From Methyloversatilis sp. (GTDB lineage Bacteria; Pseudomonadota; Gammaproteobacteria; Burkholderiales; Rhodocyclaceae): a DNA stretch of 64,000 nt. Made by a program: the position numbers and the translations under genes. Position 1 is the stretch's first letter; the number at the start of each line of letters is the position of its first letter. The notes beneath the pieces were generated by a model. The model worked only from the letters and a program-made list of their open reading frames with translations. It made no database searches and was not told where the DNA came from. Positions 28,177-36,514 of the stretch are shown here, one piece after another. The stretch is taken from positions 1 to 64,000 of the forward strand of contig JAEUNO010000019.1 of NCBI GenBank assembly GCA_016791045.1. Reading direction: 5' to 3'.

Positions 28177-28712
28177 TCAATCTTTCGTATTGAGGCGCTC
28201 GTTGCCTGGCTGCGCCAGCAGCTCCAGCGCCGCCGCCCAGTCGCGCGGCACATCCTTGCGGGCCATGTTCAGGCGCTTCAGCCGGACGGTCACGATCGCC
28301 GGCTCGCTTTTCGCGATGGCCTCCTGATGCACGGCCGAGCGGACGAAGCGGGCGCGCGCGGCGTCGCTGGCCCATACGCTCATCGTCCACGCCTCGTTGC
28401 CGAACACTTCGCGCCGCGCCGCGCCGAATAGCCGATCAGGCCGGGCTGTGTCGCCATGCTGTCGATGACGCGGCGCGTCTGGCGGTCGAATTCATCGCGC
28501 CGGGTGCCATCGACGACGATGTGCGTCAGCACCAGCACGACGGCATCGTCAGCCTCGCCGGCGACTGCCCTGTCGATGCGCGGAAACGGCGTCGACAGCG
28601 CGCACGCGCCCGCCAGTGCGGACAGGCCGGCCGCCATCAGCAGGGTGCGCAGCGACAGCGTGAAAGGGCGGCTTCCCGGCGGCAGGACAGGTGACATGGC
28701 GAAACCTCGCAT
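28177..28712 (-). pseudogene. ABM-type putative lipoprotein, split by a GCGCC repeat expansion
   Basis: Two overlapping frames make one protein. The first (28712-28380) gives a signal with a lipobox-like LAGAC, then VVLVLTHIVVDGTRRDEF and GLIGYSARR. The second (ending at 28177) continues FGNEAWTMSVWASD to the end of an antibiotic-biosynthesis-monooxygenase-like fold. The break is at three tandem copies of GCGCC (28411-28425). Deleting one copy restores SARREVFGNEAWTMSVW exactly, so a 5-bp slippage insertion is the cause. It may be a true pseudogene, a phase-variable gene or a sequencing error. Function unknown; ABM domains often degrade or bind small aromatic or heme-like ligands. The gene is convergent with the ABC-F gene, 10 bases away. 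Confidence 0.75.
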
Positions 28713-28890
28713 CAGGGTCAGGGTGACATGATCGACGTCTTGCGGTTGACGCCGTCTACTCGAACCCTCATTATCGGCATCGCGTTGACAGTGTCAACCC
28801 ATGCTCAGAGGCAGCCTTCGGACACATCCGGCGACGCCGCGCGCCCGATCCGCTGCCCTGCCGTCACGATTCCGCTGCCGGAGGTGCCCG

Positions 28891-29337
28891 ATGTCTGTCC
28901 AGATCACTCCATTCGCCCGCCTTGCATGGCGGCTGGCCCTGTGCGCGCTGCCGCTGAACGGAGCGGCCGCCGAAATCGTGGTGCGCGTGAGCGGCGTGAC
29001 CGCAGCGAACGGCGAGATCGGCTGCGCACTGTTCGAACGGGACACCGGTTTTCCGATGGACAACACGTCGGCGCGCGCGCGCTGGCAAGCCGCGGCCGCT
29101 GAAGGCGTCACCTGCCGCTTCGCCGACGTCGCACCCGGGCGCTACGCGGTGTCGGTTGTGCACGACCTGAACGGCAACCGGCGGATCGACACCACTCTCA
29201 TCGGCCTGCCGACCGAAGCGTGGGGGGTCTCGAAGGGCGTGCGTCCGACGCTGCGCGCACCCCGCTTCGACGAGGCCGCCTTCGTCGTGCAGGACGGTGA
29301 CGGCGAGACCGTGCTCGATGTCGCCGTGGGACGATAG
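28891..29337 (+). CDS. DUF2141 secreted protein
   Basis: 148 residues with a Sec signal (about 8-27, LAWRLALCALPLNGAAA) and a DUF2141 beta-sandwich. Typical features are the GEIGCALFER strand, CRFADVAPGRYAVSVVHDLNGN and the closing KGVRPTLRAPRFDEAAF. Function of the family is unknown; members are periplasmic or extracellular and small. The ATG at 28891 has GGAGG eight bases upstream; a further-upstream in-frame ATG at 28801 would spoil the signal peptide. The TetR gene follows after 87 bases on the same strand. Confidence 0.85.
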   Translation: MSVQITPFARLAWRLALCALPLNGAAAEIVVRVSGVTAANGEIGCALFERDTGFPMDNTSARARWQAAAAEGVTCRFADVAPGRYAVSVVHDLNGNRRIDTTLIGLPTEAWGVSKGVRPTLRAPRFDEAAFVVQDGDGETVLDVAVGR

Positions 29338-29424
29338 TCCAGCGCATCGCGCGGCGCGCCGGGGCATGCCCGGCACGCCCGCCGTGTTAACGTTGTCGCC
29401 GGATCATTTTGCCTCCCGGACCGG

Positions 29425-30039
29425 ATGCCCCAGACGAAGGACGCCGCACACGCGCCGATCGCCCTGCGCGACGCCTGCATCGTGGCGGCGCGCGAAGCCA
29501 TTGCCGAGCACGGCATCGAGCAGCTGAGCCTGCGCGACGTCGCGCGCCGGCTCGGTGTGTCGCATCAGGCGCCGTACAAGCACTATCCGAGCCGCGACCA
29601 CCTGCTGGCCGAGGTCATGCGGCGCTGCTTCGAAGGCTTCGCCGCCCACCTCGACGCGCGCGGGCAGTTCGACGATCCCGGGGAAGATCTCGGCGCGCTG
29701 GGTCGGCAATACCTCGATTACGCGCACCGCCACCCGCTGGAATACCGGCTGATGTTCAGCACGCCGTGGCCGGCGTCCGCCGCGCATCCCGACCTGGTGC
29801 GCGACGCCGCGCACGCCTTCGACATCCTGCGCCGGGTGCTGCGACGCGTGCATGGCGACTCGCCGCAACAGCAGGCGCTGGTCGATCTCGACGCGCTGTA
29901 CATCTGGTCGTCGATGCATGGGTTGGCCGGCGTCATGACCGGCAATTGCATCGGTCAGCTCGACCTGGCACCCGGCATACTGGAGCAGGCCACGCAACAC
30001 GTCATGAACCGGGTCGGAAAGGGTCTGACGGCTGGCTGA
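29425..30039 (+). CDS. TetR/AcrR family regulator (WHG-type C-terminus)
   Basis: 204 residues. The N-terminal DNA-binding domain has the helix-turn-helix LSLRDVARRLGVSHQAPYKHYPSRDHLLAEV (about 34-63). The ligand domain carries the long helix pairs of TetR_C/WHG members, with YLDYAHRHPLEYRLMFSTPW in the middle. Same-strand neighbours upstream (DUF2141) and the convergent BLUF gene give no clear target, so it may regulate its own promoter or a distant locus. Confidence 0.88.
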   Translation: MPQTKDAAHAPIALRDACIVAAREAIAEHGIEQLSLRDVARRLGVSHQAPYKHYPSRDHLLAEVMRRCFEGFAAHLDARGQFDDPGEDLGALGRQYLDYAHRHPLEYRLMFSTPWPASAAHPDLVRDAAHAFDILRRVLRRVHGDSPQQQALVDLDALYIWSSMHGLAGVMTGNCIGQLDLAPGILEQATQHVMNRVGKGLTAG

Positions 30040-30078
30040 GGGTCTGACGGCAACCCGCACAGCCTGCCGCCCGGTGTG

Positions 30079-30546
30079 TCAACGCAGGTTCAACTCGCTC
30101 GCGTCGATGTGTTCCAGCAGTGCGCCGAGCGCCGCGACGTTCTTCGGGTCTTCGGCGTCATCGAGCGCATCCAGCAGCACTTCGCGGATATCGGCGCTTT
30201 CGACGAACTCCATGTCCCACTCGGGAAACAGCCGCTCGCGCACTTCTTCGTTGGCGCTCAGTTCGACGATGGTGTCGTGCCGGGCATCGGCCTTCAGCGT
30301 CGCCATCAGCGCCGTCACGCTGTCGCGCGGGCCTTCCAGCCACTGGAAGAACACGCCGCTGCCGAACACCAGCAGGCCGGTGATGCCGACCGCCGGATTG
30401 CGCCGCCGCGACGACGCGATGATGCGTTCGACATCGGCTGCGCCCACGCCATCCGCCGCGCGGCTGCAATAGACCACGTTGTAGAGCCGCGGCAGCAACG
30501 GATCCAGCGTCGGCTCATCGCCACGCGAAGATTGGAAAGCGTTCAT
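30079..30546 (-). CDS. BLUF-domain blue-light photoreceptor
   Basis: 155 residues from the ATG at 30546, which has GGAAAG upstream. The BLUF domain spans about 19-115. Key flavin-site residues are present: Y26 (VVYCSRA), N50 (RRNPAVGITG) and Q68 (FFQWLEG), with W and M in PEWDMEF as the semi-conserved switch residues. A short helical C-terminus follows, so this is a stand-alone BLUF unit with no effector domain. Such proteins bind FAD and relay blue light by hydrogen-bond rearrangement to a partner protein. No EAL or cyclase partner is adjacent. The 18-residue N-terminal extension before the domain is unusual. Confidence 0.9.
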   Translation of the reverse strand: MNAFQSSRGDEPTLDPLLPRLYNVVYCSRAADGVGAADVERIIASSRRRNPAVGITGLLVFGSGVFFQWLEGPRDSVTALMATLKADARHDTIVELSANEEVRERLFPEWDMEFVESADIREVLLDALDDAEDPKNVAALGALLEHIDASELNLR

Positions 30547-30714
30547 GAGGCAGGTCTTTCCGGTAATGGCCCGGCAGGCGCGAATCGCACTGCACAAAAA
30601 CGAAGGGTAAGCTGCCCTTGGGATCAGATGCAAAAAACGAAGTTCCGACATCCGCCGTGACAGGGAATTGACCCCGGACAACGCACGCGGGATTGTGCCC
30701 ATAAGCTCTGGCAA

Positions 30715-30732
30715 GCGCCTGCATGCAGGCGC
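30715..30732. terminator. 18-bp perfect palindrome after the yhaN-like gene
   Basis: GCGCCTGCATGCAGGCGC is perfectly self-complementary and lies 48 bases downstream of the yhaN-like stop, between it and the BLUF gene. It can fold as a GC-rich stem with a TGCA turn. No T run follows on either strand, so it is only a possible terminator; a protein-binding dyad is the alternative. Confidence 0.4.
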
Positions 30733-30779
30733 GGCAAGGGTTGCAGCGCGTCATCGGCGCCGCCCGCCGGCCCGCCGGA

Positions 30780-33431
30780 TCACACCGCCTTCAGGGCCTC
30801 GAGCGACCGGGCGGCCACGCCCATGTCGCGCCAGTTCTCCGGGTGGCAGGTAAACAGCAGGATCTGGTGCCGGGTGGCGGCGTCGAACAGCACGCGCTTC
30901 ATGCGCGACAGCCGTTCATCGTCGCTGTGCACCAGCGCATCGTCGAGAATGATCAGCGTCGGGCGACCGGCCTCGCGCAGCAGATCGGCATAGGCCAGCC
31001 GGCTGATGACACCCATCTGCTCGCGCGCGCCGAAGCTGAATTCCTCGAAACGGCCGCTTTCCGCACCGGCGGCGCCGGCGCGCTTCAGCGCACCGGGCAC
31101 CAGCTGATCGTCGATGTCGAGGTTGGCATGCGGAAACAGCAGCTGCAGATAACGGTCGAGATGCTTCTGCAGCGGTGCCTGCAGGCGGCGGGTCAGTGCG
31201 CTGCGATGCCTTTTCAGCGATGTCAGCAGATGGTCGAGCGCGGCGGCGCGGCGGCGCAGTTCGGTGGTGCGGCGCACGGCCCGTGCATGGTCGCGCGCGC
31301 GCTCGGCACGTCGCTCGTCAAGACCCTGTGCGCCGGCGGCCTGCAGTTCCACTTCGAGCCGGGTCAGTTCGTCGCGGCGCAGGCTGGCGGTGCGCTCCAG
31401 CTGCTCGGCGCTGCCACCGAAGCGTCTGATGTCCTGCTCGAGGATGTCCGGACGCGCATCACGGCACTGCGCGGTCAGCGCATCGATGTCGGCATCCGCA
31501 GCAGCCCGTCCGGCGAGCGCTTCGTTCAGCGCACGCTGTGTGGCGGCCAGCCGTGCGGCACGCTCGGGCGCATCGAGAATCGCCTGCGCGTTGCGCAATT
31601 CGCGCAGCGCGGCGTCGACCGCGCTCTGCGCGTTGGCGGCGGCGATGTCGGCTGCGGCCAGCTGTTTCGCCGCATCCGCCGCCGAGGCGCGCGCGGCCTC
31701 CTCCTGCGACTCCGCTTCGTTGATCGACGGCAGGGCCGCGTCGTCATCGGGCTCCCCGATCCGCCGCGACAGCGACTGCCCGGCCTCGGCCAGACGGCCT
31801 TCAAGCATCGCCAGTTCGCCGCGCAACGCATCCAGACCCTGCGGTGCGCGCGCCTTGAGCGCGGCCTCGGCGGTCTGCGCATCGGCCTGATGCTGCATAT
31901 ATATATGCAGGCGTGCTTCGGCTGCATCGAGCGACTCGACGCCGAGGCGGGCCAGCAACGCCGCGTGACGGTCGCGCAACGCGGCTTCCTGGCGGCCCAG
32001 ATCGGCCAGATCGGCGCCGCCCGGGGTGATGTCGAGCCGGCCGAGGCCAGGCAGCGTCACCGCGGTCGCGTCGGTCAGCAGGCGCTCGCCCTGACCCGTC
32101 AGGCTTTCTTCACCGATCCGGATGACCCGGCCATCGTCGAGCGTGAAACGCACGCGGGTGGCGGCCGCCTCCTGCCGCAGGCGCAGCGTGCGGATGTCCT
32201 GCTGCTGGGTGCGCAGGGTGGCCAGATCGGCGCTGCGCAGTTCGGTGGCTGCCATCTGCTGGCGCGCGCTGCGCAGGCGGCCGGCTTCGGTCTCGGCCTG
32301 CAGCAGGGACGTCCGGGCAGCGTCGCGCCGGCGCGTCAGTTCGTCGAGCTGGCGTGACAACGTGAGCCGGGTGTCGCGCTGGCGGGCGCGGTTGAGCGTA
32401 TGCCGGGCGGCATCATGGCGCGCCGCCGCCTCGCTGCTGCGGCGCTGCCACTGCTGCGCCGTGCCTTGTGCCGCGGCCAGCCTGTCTTCTGCGGCGGTCA
32501 GTGCCGCACCACGCTGTTCGACCTCGCCCTGCTCGGCGGCATGGCGTTCGAGCTGGCTGTGCAGCAGCGCCAGCGTGTCGCCGACGCCGCGTGCGCGCTG
32601 CTGTGCCTCGCTCAGTCGCGCGCCCAGCGCCCGGGCCTCATCGAACTTGCGGCGCGCCGCCTGTTCCTGCGCGCGCAGCGCGAGCCAGGGCTTTTCCGCG
32701 TCGTCGGCCTCGTGTTCGCGGCGCAGCGCGGCGAGCCGGTCGACCTTGTTGCGGTAGGCGGCGATGTCGGCGTCCAGCGCGGCAATCTCTGCGGCAAGGC
32801 CGGCTTCGGTTTCGATGGCGTCCTTGTAGGGACCGCGCGGCGTGGCGTTCGCCGGCGTCAGCAGTTCATTGCGCAGCGCCTCGACCTCGTCGGTCACCGC
32901 GTCGCCGCCGCTGCTGGCCACTTCGCCGAGCGAAGTATTCAGCGCGGTGCGCAGGTGATCGGTGGCATGCGCAACGGGGTCGCGGATGTCGTGCGCCGTG
33001 CCCTGCTGTATCCACAACAGGCCTGGAATGCCCCAGTGCTCGGCCGCACTGGCGCCGCGACCGGCGTGGCGGAAGCCGAGCAGGTCGGCCAGCCGGTCTT
33101 CGGCGTCGGCGCCATCGAACTGCTGCGCACCCCTGATCAGCGTACAGCGCTTGCGGACGAGGAAGCTCTTGCTCAGACGGCAGGCGATGCCGCCGGTTTC
33201 GAAGTCGAGTTCGACCGTCGGCGATGCGGAGGCATCGCCCCACGGACGCAGGTCATCGACGCTGCCCGAACGGTGACGCTCGAAGAAGGCAGCGCGGATG
33301 GCTGCGACGACGGTGCTCTTGCCGGCTTCATTCGGACCGGTGAACAGGTTGAGGCCGGGGTCCAGCCCGGTGATCTGCAGCGGCTGGCGGAACTGCCTGA
33401 ACTGTTCGATGCGGATGCGCGTGATCTTCAC
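30780..33431 (-). CDS. RAD50/YhaN-like AAA ATPase
   Basis: 883 residues. The N-terminus has the RAD50-type P-loop GPNEAGKST (about 33-41) after the KITRIRIEQFRQFRQ strand. The middle ~600 residues are Ala/Arg/Glu-rich heptads, that is, a long interrupted coiled coil. The C-terminus has the ABC-like FGAREQMGVISRLAYADLL signature and PTLIILDDALVHSDDERL as Walker B and D-loop. It pairs with the metallophosphoesterase encoded upstream (ATGA overlap at 33431), as in YhaO/YhaN and SbcD/SbcC. A role in processing blocked or broken DNA ends is expected. An 18-bp AT palindrome lies inside the gene at 31893. Confidence 0.85.
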   Translation of the reverse strand: MKITRIRIEQFRQFRQPLQITGLDPGLNLFTGPNEAGKSTVVAAIRAAFFERHRSGSVDDLRPWGDASASPTVELDFETGGIACRLSKSFLVRKRCTLIRGAQQFDGADAEDRLADLLGFRHAGRGASAAEHWGIPGLLWIQQGTAHDIRDPVAHATDHLRTALNTSLGEVASSGGDAVTDEVEALRNELLTPANATPRGPYKDAIETEAGLAAEIAALDADIAAYRNKVDRLAALRREHEADDAEKPWLALRAQEQAARRKFDEARALGARLSEAQQRARGVGDTLALLHSQLERHAAEQGEVEQRGAALTAAEDRLAAAQGTAQQWQRRSSEAAARHDAARHTLNRARQRDTRLTLSRQLDELTRRRDAARTSLLQAETEAGRLRSARQQMAATELRSADLATLRTQQQDIRTLRLRQEAAATRVRFTLDDGRVIRIGEESLTGQGERLLTDATAVTLPGLGRLDITPGGADLADLGRQEAALRDRHAALLARLGVESLDAAEARLHIYMQHQADAQTAEAALKARAPQGLDALRGELAMLEGRLAEAGQSLSRRIGEPDDDAALPSINEAESQEEAARASAADAAKQLAAADIAAANAQSAVDAALRELRNAQAILDAPERAARLAATQRALNEALAGRAAADADIDALTAQCRDARPDILEQDIRRFGGSAEQLERTASLRRDELTRLEVELQAAGAQGLDERRAERARDHARAVRRTTELRRRAAALDHLLTSLKRHRSALTRRLQAPLQKHLDRYLQLLFPHANLDIDDQLVPGALKRAGAAGAESGRFEEFSFGAREQMGVISRLAYADLLREAGRPTLIILDDALVHSDDERLSRMKRVLFDAATRHQILLFTCHPENWRDMGVAARSLEALKAV

Positions 33432-34561
33432 GAGGCGCCTCCGCTCGAGGTACGCCGGTCACGCAGCAGGCTGGCGAGCAGCACCAGCGCATCGCGCGCC
33501 GTTTCGGCCTCGCCGTCGCCGCTGCCCTGAAGGGTGCGCAGTTCGTCGATCACGTCGCCGAGATAGCCGTCGGCCGCCAGCGCGTCGATGTCATCTTCGG
33601 TCGGCGCAATGCGCAGCGACGACAGATCGGCCGTGAAGCTGCGCACCCGCCCCTGCGTCTGGGCGAGGGCATCGCGCAGACGGGCATGTCCGGCCAGATC
33701 GGTTTCGCCATCGAGCGCGAGCTGCACGACATCCGCATGACCGAAGGCGGCCAGCCGGGCGAGCAGCACGTCGATGTCGCTGGCCACCTGCACGGTCGCA
33801 CTTTCGTTGAACCAGCGGTACTGTCCGGTCAGCACCGGCGTCACGACCGGTTCGGCACCGGGCGAAGCGATCTCGACGATCAGCGCCCGGCCGGAGTCGT
33901 TGGCGCGGAAGCGGTCCGTTTCCGGCGTACCGCTGTACCAGGTGCGCGCATCGACCTGCCGGCAGCCGTGCCAGTCGCCGAGTGCAAGGTAGTCGAGCCG
34001 CGCCTCGGCGGCGCGCCCGGCGGCGATCGGATTCGACGAATCGATGCCGTCGGCGAGGATGCCCTGCACGCTGCCATGCGCCAGGCCGATGCGGTGAAAG
34101 CCGGGCGGGGTGTCCGTGGCGGCGAAGGCGGACGTGAGGTCGCTGTGCGTGATGCGCTGGGTCAGCGGTGCGGCCAGCACGGCCACGCGCTGGGCGTCGA
34201 AGTGCACGGCGCCCGGTGCAAGGCACACCGTGACGTTGGGCGGGATCGCACCCAGTCGCGCGGCGCGCGTCCACACCGATTCGCTCAGCGCGGCGTCATG
34301 GTTGCCCGGAATCATCACCCAGGGCCCGGCGTATCCGCGCAGGCAGTTGAACAGCCGGTGGATCGTCCGCTCGGCCACGCCCTGCGCGTCGAACACGTCG
34401 CCCGCCACCAGCACCATGTGTACGCCCTGCACGCTGGCCAGCTGCGCCAGCCGCTCCACCGCGGCGAAGCGCGCCTCGGCGAGCAGCGCCGCATCATCAG
34501 GCTCGAACTGGCCGTACAGCTTGCCGATCTGCCAGTCGGCGGTGTGAAGGAGTTTCAGCAA
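33428..34561 (-). CDS. SbcD/YhaO-like DNA exonuclease (metallophosphoesterase)
   Basis: 377 residues with calcineurin-type motifs in order: HTADWQIG (6-13), VLVAGDVFD, IPGNHDAAL, LAHGSVQG and LGDWHG. In motif I the usual D-x-H is D9-W-Q11, with Gln in place of the second ligand; I recall this form in other SbcD-like proteins, so activity is not excluded. A C-terminal capping region of about 130 residues follows. It forms a nuclease complex with the coiled-coil ATPase downstream. No other gene precedes it closely; its start at 34561 follows a 136-bp gap containing an inverted repeat. Confidence 0.87.
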   Translation of the reverse strand: MLKLLHTADWQIGKLYGQFEPDDAALLAEARFAAVERLAQLASVQGVHMVLVAGDVFDAQGVAERTIHRLFNCLRGYAGPWVMIPGNHDAALSESVWTRAARLGAIPPNVTVCLAPGAVHFDAQRVAVLAAPLTQRITHSDLTSAFAATDTPPGFHRIGLAHGSVQGILADGIDSSNPIAAGRAAEARLDYLALGDWHGCRQVDARTWYSGTPETDRFRANDSGRALIVEIASPGAEPVVTPVLTGQYRWFNESATVQVASDIDVLLARLAAFGHADVVQLALDGETDLAGHARLRDALAQTQGRVRSFTADLSSLRIAPTEDDIDALAADGYLGDVIDELRTLQGSGDGEAETARDALVLLASLLRDRRTSSGGAS

Positions 34562-34640
34562 GGTGCAGGTTCTGGAGCGATGGTGGGCGGACTATACAGA
34601 ACGGGTGCGCAGGACGCGGCACCGGGGTTGCAGGCGCTTT

Positions 34641-34676
34641 TGCGGGAGCGGTGATCCCGCAAGGACCGCTCCTGCG
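34641..34676. repeat. Inverted repeat of the GGGAGCGG type
   Basis: TGCGGGAGCGGT (34641-34652) and ACCGCTCCTGCG (34665-34676) pair with one mismatch around a 12-base spacer. A further CCCGCAG follows at 34686. It lies in the gap between the methyltransferase stop (34698) and the exonuclease start (34561), so it may end the methyltransferase transcript. The GGGAGCGG arm is related to, but shorter than, the two long REP-like elements of this window. Confidence 0.5.
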
Positions 34677-34697
34677 GGCGCTCTTCCCGCAGCCGCA

Positions 34698-35432
34698 TCA
34701 TCCCGGCCGGCGGAACACGACGACGTGCTGCCAGGGCAGGTGGTCGATCGTGCGTTCCCATTTCAGCCGGTGCACCGCGGCCTCGCGCCGCACGCGCGCT
34801 TCGCTCATCTTGTGCAGCGGCTTGATCGGGATGTCCGGATCCTCTTCCTTGAACTCGACGAACACGATCCGGCCGCCCGGCTTCGTGGCGCGCACGATGC
34901 TGGCCAGCATTTCGAACGGGAAGGACAGCTCGTGATAGACGTCGAGCATGACCGCCATGTCCAGCGCCGCAGCGGGCAGCTGTGCGTCATGTTCCCGGCA
35001 GCGCACGGCCTCGATGTTGTCGAAGCCGTGCTCGCGCGCCAGCCGCCCGATCCTGTTCACCATCATCCCCTGCACGTCGACGGCGATGATTTTCCCGTGC
35101 GGCTTCACGGCGGGCGACATCAGCCGCGAAAGATAGCCGGTGCCGGCGCCGATGTCGGCAATCACCATGCCGGGCTGCAGTTCGAGCGCTTCGACCAGCA
35201 GGTCGGTGCGCTCCTCCTCCAGCCGCTCCGGGCGCTCCAGCCAGTCGGCGGCCCGCCAGCCCATCACATCGGAAATTTCGCGCCCCATGTAGAACTTGCC
35301 GGTACGGTCGAAATCCAGCGGCGGCGCGATCAGGTAGCCGGGCGCACGCGGCGGGCGGGGGCGGTAGTCTGGGCGCTGCGGCGCTGCGTCGGCGCACGCA
35401 CGGGGCAGGTATCGGGACATGGCGGCGAACAT
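34698..35432 (-). CDS. Class I SAM-dependent methyltransferase
   Basis: About 244 residues. The SAM-binding Rossmann core starts at VIADIGAGTGYLSRLM, with the acidic IIAVDVQ strand, then LDMAVMLDVYHEL and the closing GGRIVFVEF strand. A conserved FYMGREISDVMGW segment precedes the core, a feature I associate with a group of predicted periplasmic or cytosolic small-molecule methyltransferases. The start is unclear: MFAAM at 35432 or MSRY at 35420 are the best candidates, neither with a strong ribosome site. A longer frame exists upstream but overlaps the promoter region of the divergent DksA gene. Substrate unknown. Confidence 0.8.
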   Translation of the reverse strand: MFAAMSRYLPRACADAAPQRPDYRPRPPRAPGYLIAPPLDFDRTGKFYMGREISDVMGWRAADWLERPERLEEERTDLLVEALELQPGMVIADIGAGTGYLSRLMSPAVKPHGKIIAVDVQGMMVNRIGRLAREHGFDNIEAVRCREHDAQLPAAALDMAVMLDVYHELSFPFEMLASIVRATKPGGRIVFVEFKEEDPDIPIKPLHKMSEARVRREAAVHRLKWERTIDHLPWQHVVVFRRPG

Positions 35433-35572
35433 ACCATCACGCGCGAAATACGTAGCGCACAAGCTTCGCCTTTGCCGTGTATCGTGACGGTTGCCCTGTG
35501 CGCTTCGCGGCGGCGGCGCCGGAACCGGCCTGCCGCACCTTTCATGCAGACCCCACAACGAGGAGGCAGACC

Positions 35573-36019
35573 ATGTCGATTGCCCCCACCCTTCCGCTCT
35601 CCCCGGACGAGTTGTCCGAAGCGGAGGCGGCACTGCTGGCGGCGCCCGACAGCGAATACATGTCGGCCGGTCAGCTCGACTTCTTCCGCCAGCGGCTGCG
35701 CGCCGAGCGTGACGCGCTGCTGCAGTCGGCGCACGACACGACGCAGCACCTGCACGAATTCGAGCGCACGCCGGATCCGTCGGACCGCGCGTCGCTGGAA
35801 GAGGACCATTCACTGGAATTGCGCGTGCGCGATCGCGAACGCAAGCACCTGCACACGATAGACGAGGCGCTGGTGCGCATCGACGACGGTACCTACGGCT
35901 GGTGCGAATTCACCGGCGACCCGATAGGCATCGCCCGACTGCTCGCCCGCCCGACCGCCACACTGTCGCTGGAGGCGCAGGAACTGCACGAGCGCAAGCG
36001 CAAGATGCGCGGCCGCTGA
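35573..36019 (+). CDS. dksA: DksA family RNA polymerase-binding factor lacking zinc cysteines
   Basis: 148 residues from the ATG at 35573 behind AGGAGG. The coiled coil carries the tip motif D68-P-S-D71-R-A73, matching the DxxDxA of DksA, so binding in the polymerase secondary channel should be intact. The C-terminal globular part has only C111 of the four zinc cysteines. The other three positions are T114, S132 and A135. This matches the zinc-independent DksA2-like type. The protein should still support ppGpp-dependent control and may be less sensitive to zinc limitation or oxidation. It faces the methyltransferase gene divergently. Confidence 0.88.
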   Translation: MSIAPTLPLSPDELSEAEAALLAAPDSEYMSAGQLDFFRQRLRAERDALLQSAHDTTQHLHEFERTPDPSDRASLEEDHSLELRVRDRERKHLHTIDEALVRIDDGTYGWCEFTGDPIGIARLLARPTATLSLEAQELHERKRKMRGR

Positions 36020-36096
36020 GCGATCAGCCGATATGGTGCGGTTTGCCCCGATGAGAGGGGCGCACTGCCGACGGCGCAGTCCCTGCAGGGCAGCCC

Positions 36097-36180
36097 TGTG
36101 GGCGCGGCGTCCCCGCCGCGATCAGTGCCGCGATGGTCGCCGTGCAGAGTGAGTATCGCGGCGGGGACTCCGCGCCCACA
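36097..36180. repeat. REP-like inverted repeat, copy 2
   Basis: Left arm 36097-36122 and right arm 36155-36180 are complementary at 25 of 26 positions around a 32-base spacer. Both ends are TGTGGGCGCGG and the inner ends are CCGCGAT, as in the element at 55-137. It sits between the convergent dksA and infA genes, a typical position for REP elements. Confidence 0.75.
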
Positions 36181-36191
36181 AGGGGCGACGC

Positions 36192-36223
36192 CCCGGGACC
36201 GGTTTTCCGGAAACCGGACCCGG
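36192..36223. terminator. Hairpin between dksA and infA
   Basis: CCGGTTT (36199-36205) pairs with AAACCGG (36211-36217) around TCCGG. The stem continues after one A-A mismatch with CCGGG/CCCGG. The structure is strong and lies 28 bases after the infA stop, so it could end that transcript. It lacks a T run, hence only moderate support. Confidence 0.5.
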
Positions 36224-36250
36224 CCGCCTGCCAGCCTCGTCACCGACCGA

Positions 36251-36514
36251 TCAATGCACCCGGCGGCGCGGCGCGGCGGCGGGACCGCCACGGCCTTCGA
36301 TTTCGCGGAACGTGATGCGGCCCTTGCTGAAGTCGTACGGCGACAGTTCAAGCGACACCTTGTCGCCGGCGAGGATGCGGATGTGGTGCTTGCGCATCTT
36401 GCCCGAGGTGTAGGCGATGATCTGGTGGCCGTTCTCCAGCGTCACGCGAAAGCGCGAATCCGGCAGCACTTCGGTCACGACGCCATTCATGTCTATCAGT
36501 TCTTCTTTGGCCAT
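36251..36514 (-). CDS. infA: Translation initiation factor IF-1
   Basis: 87 residues with the whole OB-fold: [61 protein letters not shown] and TFRE. It is longer than the usual 72-residue IF-1 because of a Gly/Ala/Arg tail after residue 72. It is remote from the ribosomal protein operon that often holds infA, so it may be a second paralogue. CTGGAGA lies about 8 bases before the ATG at 36514; longer upstream frames are non-coding leader. Confidence 0.92.
   Translation of the reverse strand: MAKEELIDMNGVVTEVLPDSRFRVTLENGHQIIAYTSGKMRKHHIRILAGDKVSLELSPYDFSKGRITFREIEGRGGPAAAPRRRVH

Noticed and set aside
30780-34561. Calling the YhaO/YhaN pair an anti-phage defence system
   Set aside because: No other defence genes or mobile-element marks are nearby; DNA repair is the simpler reading.
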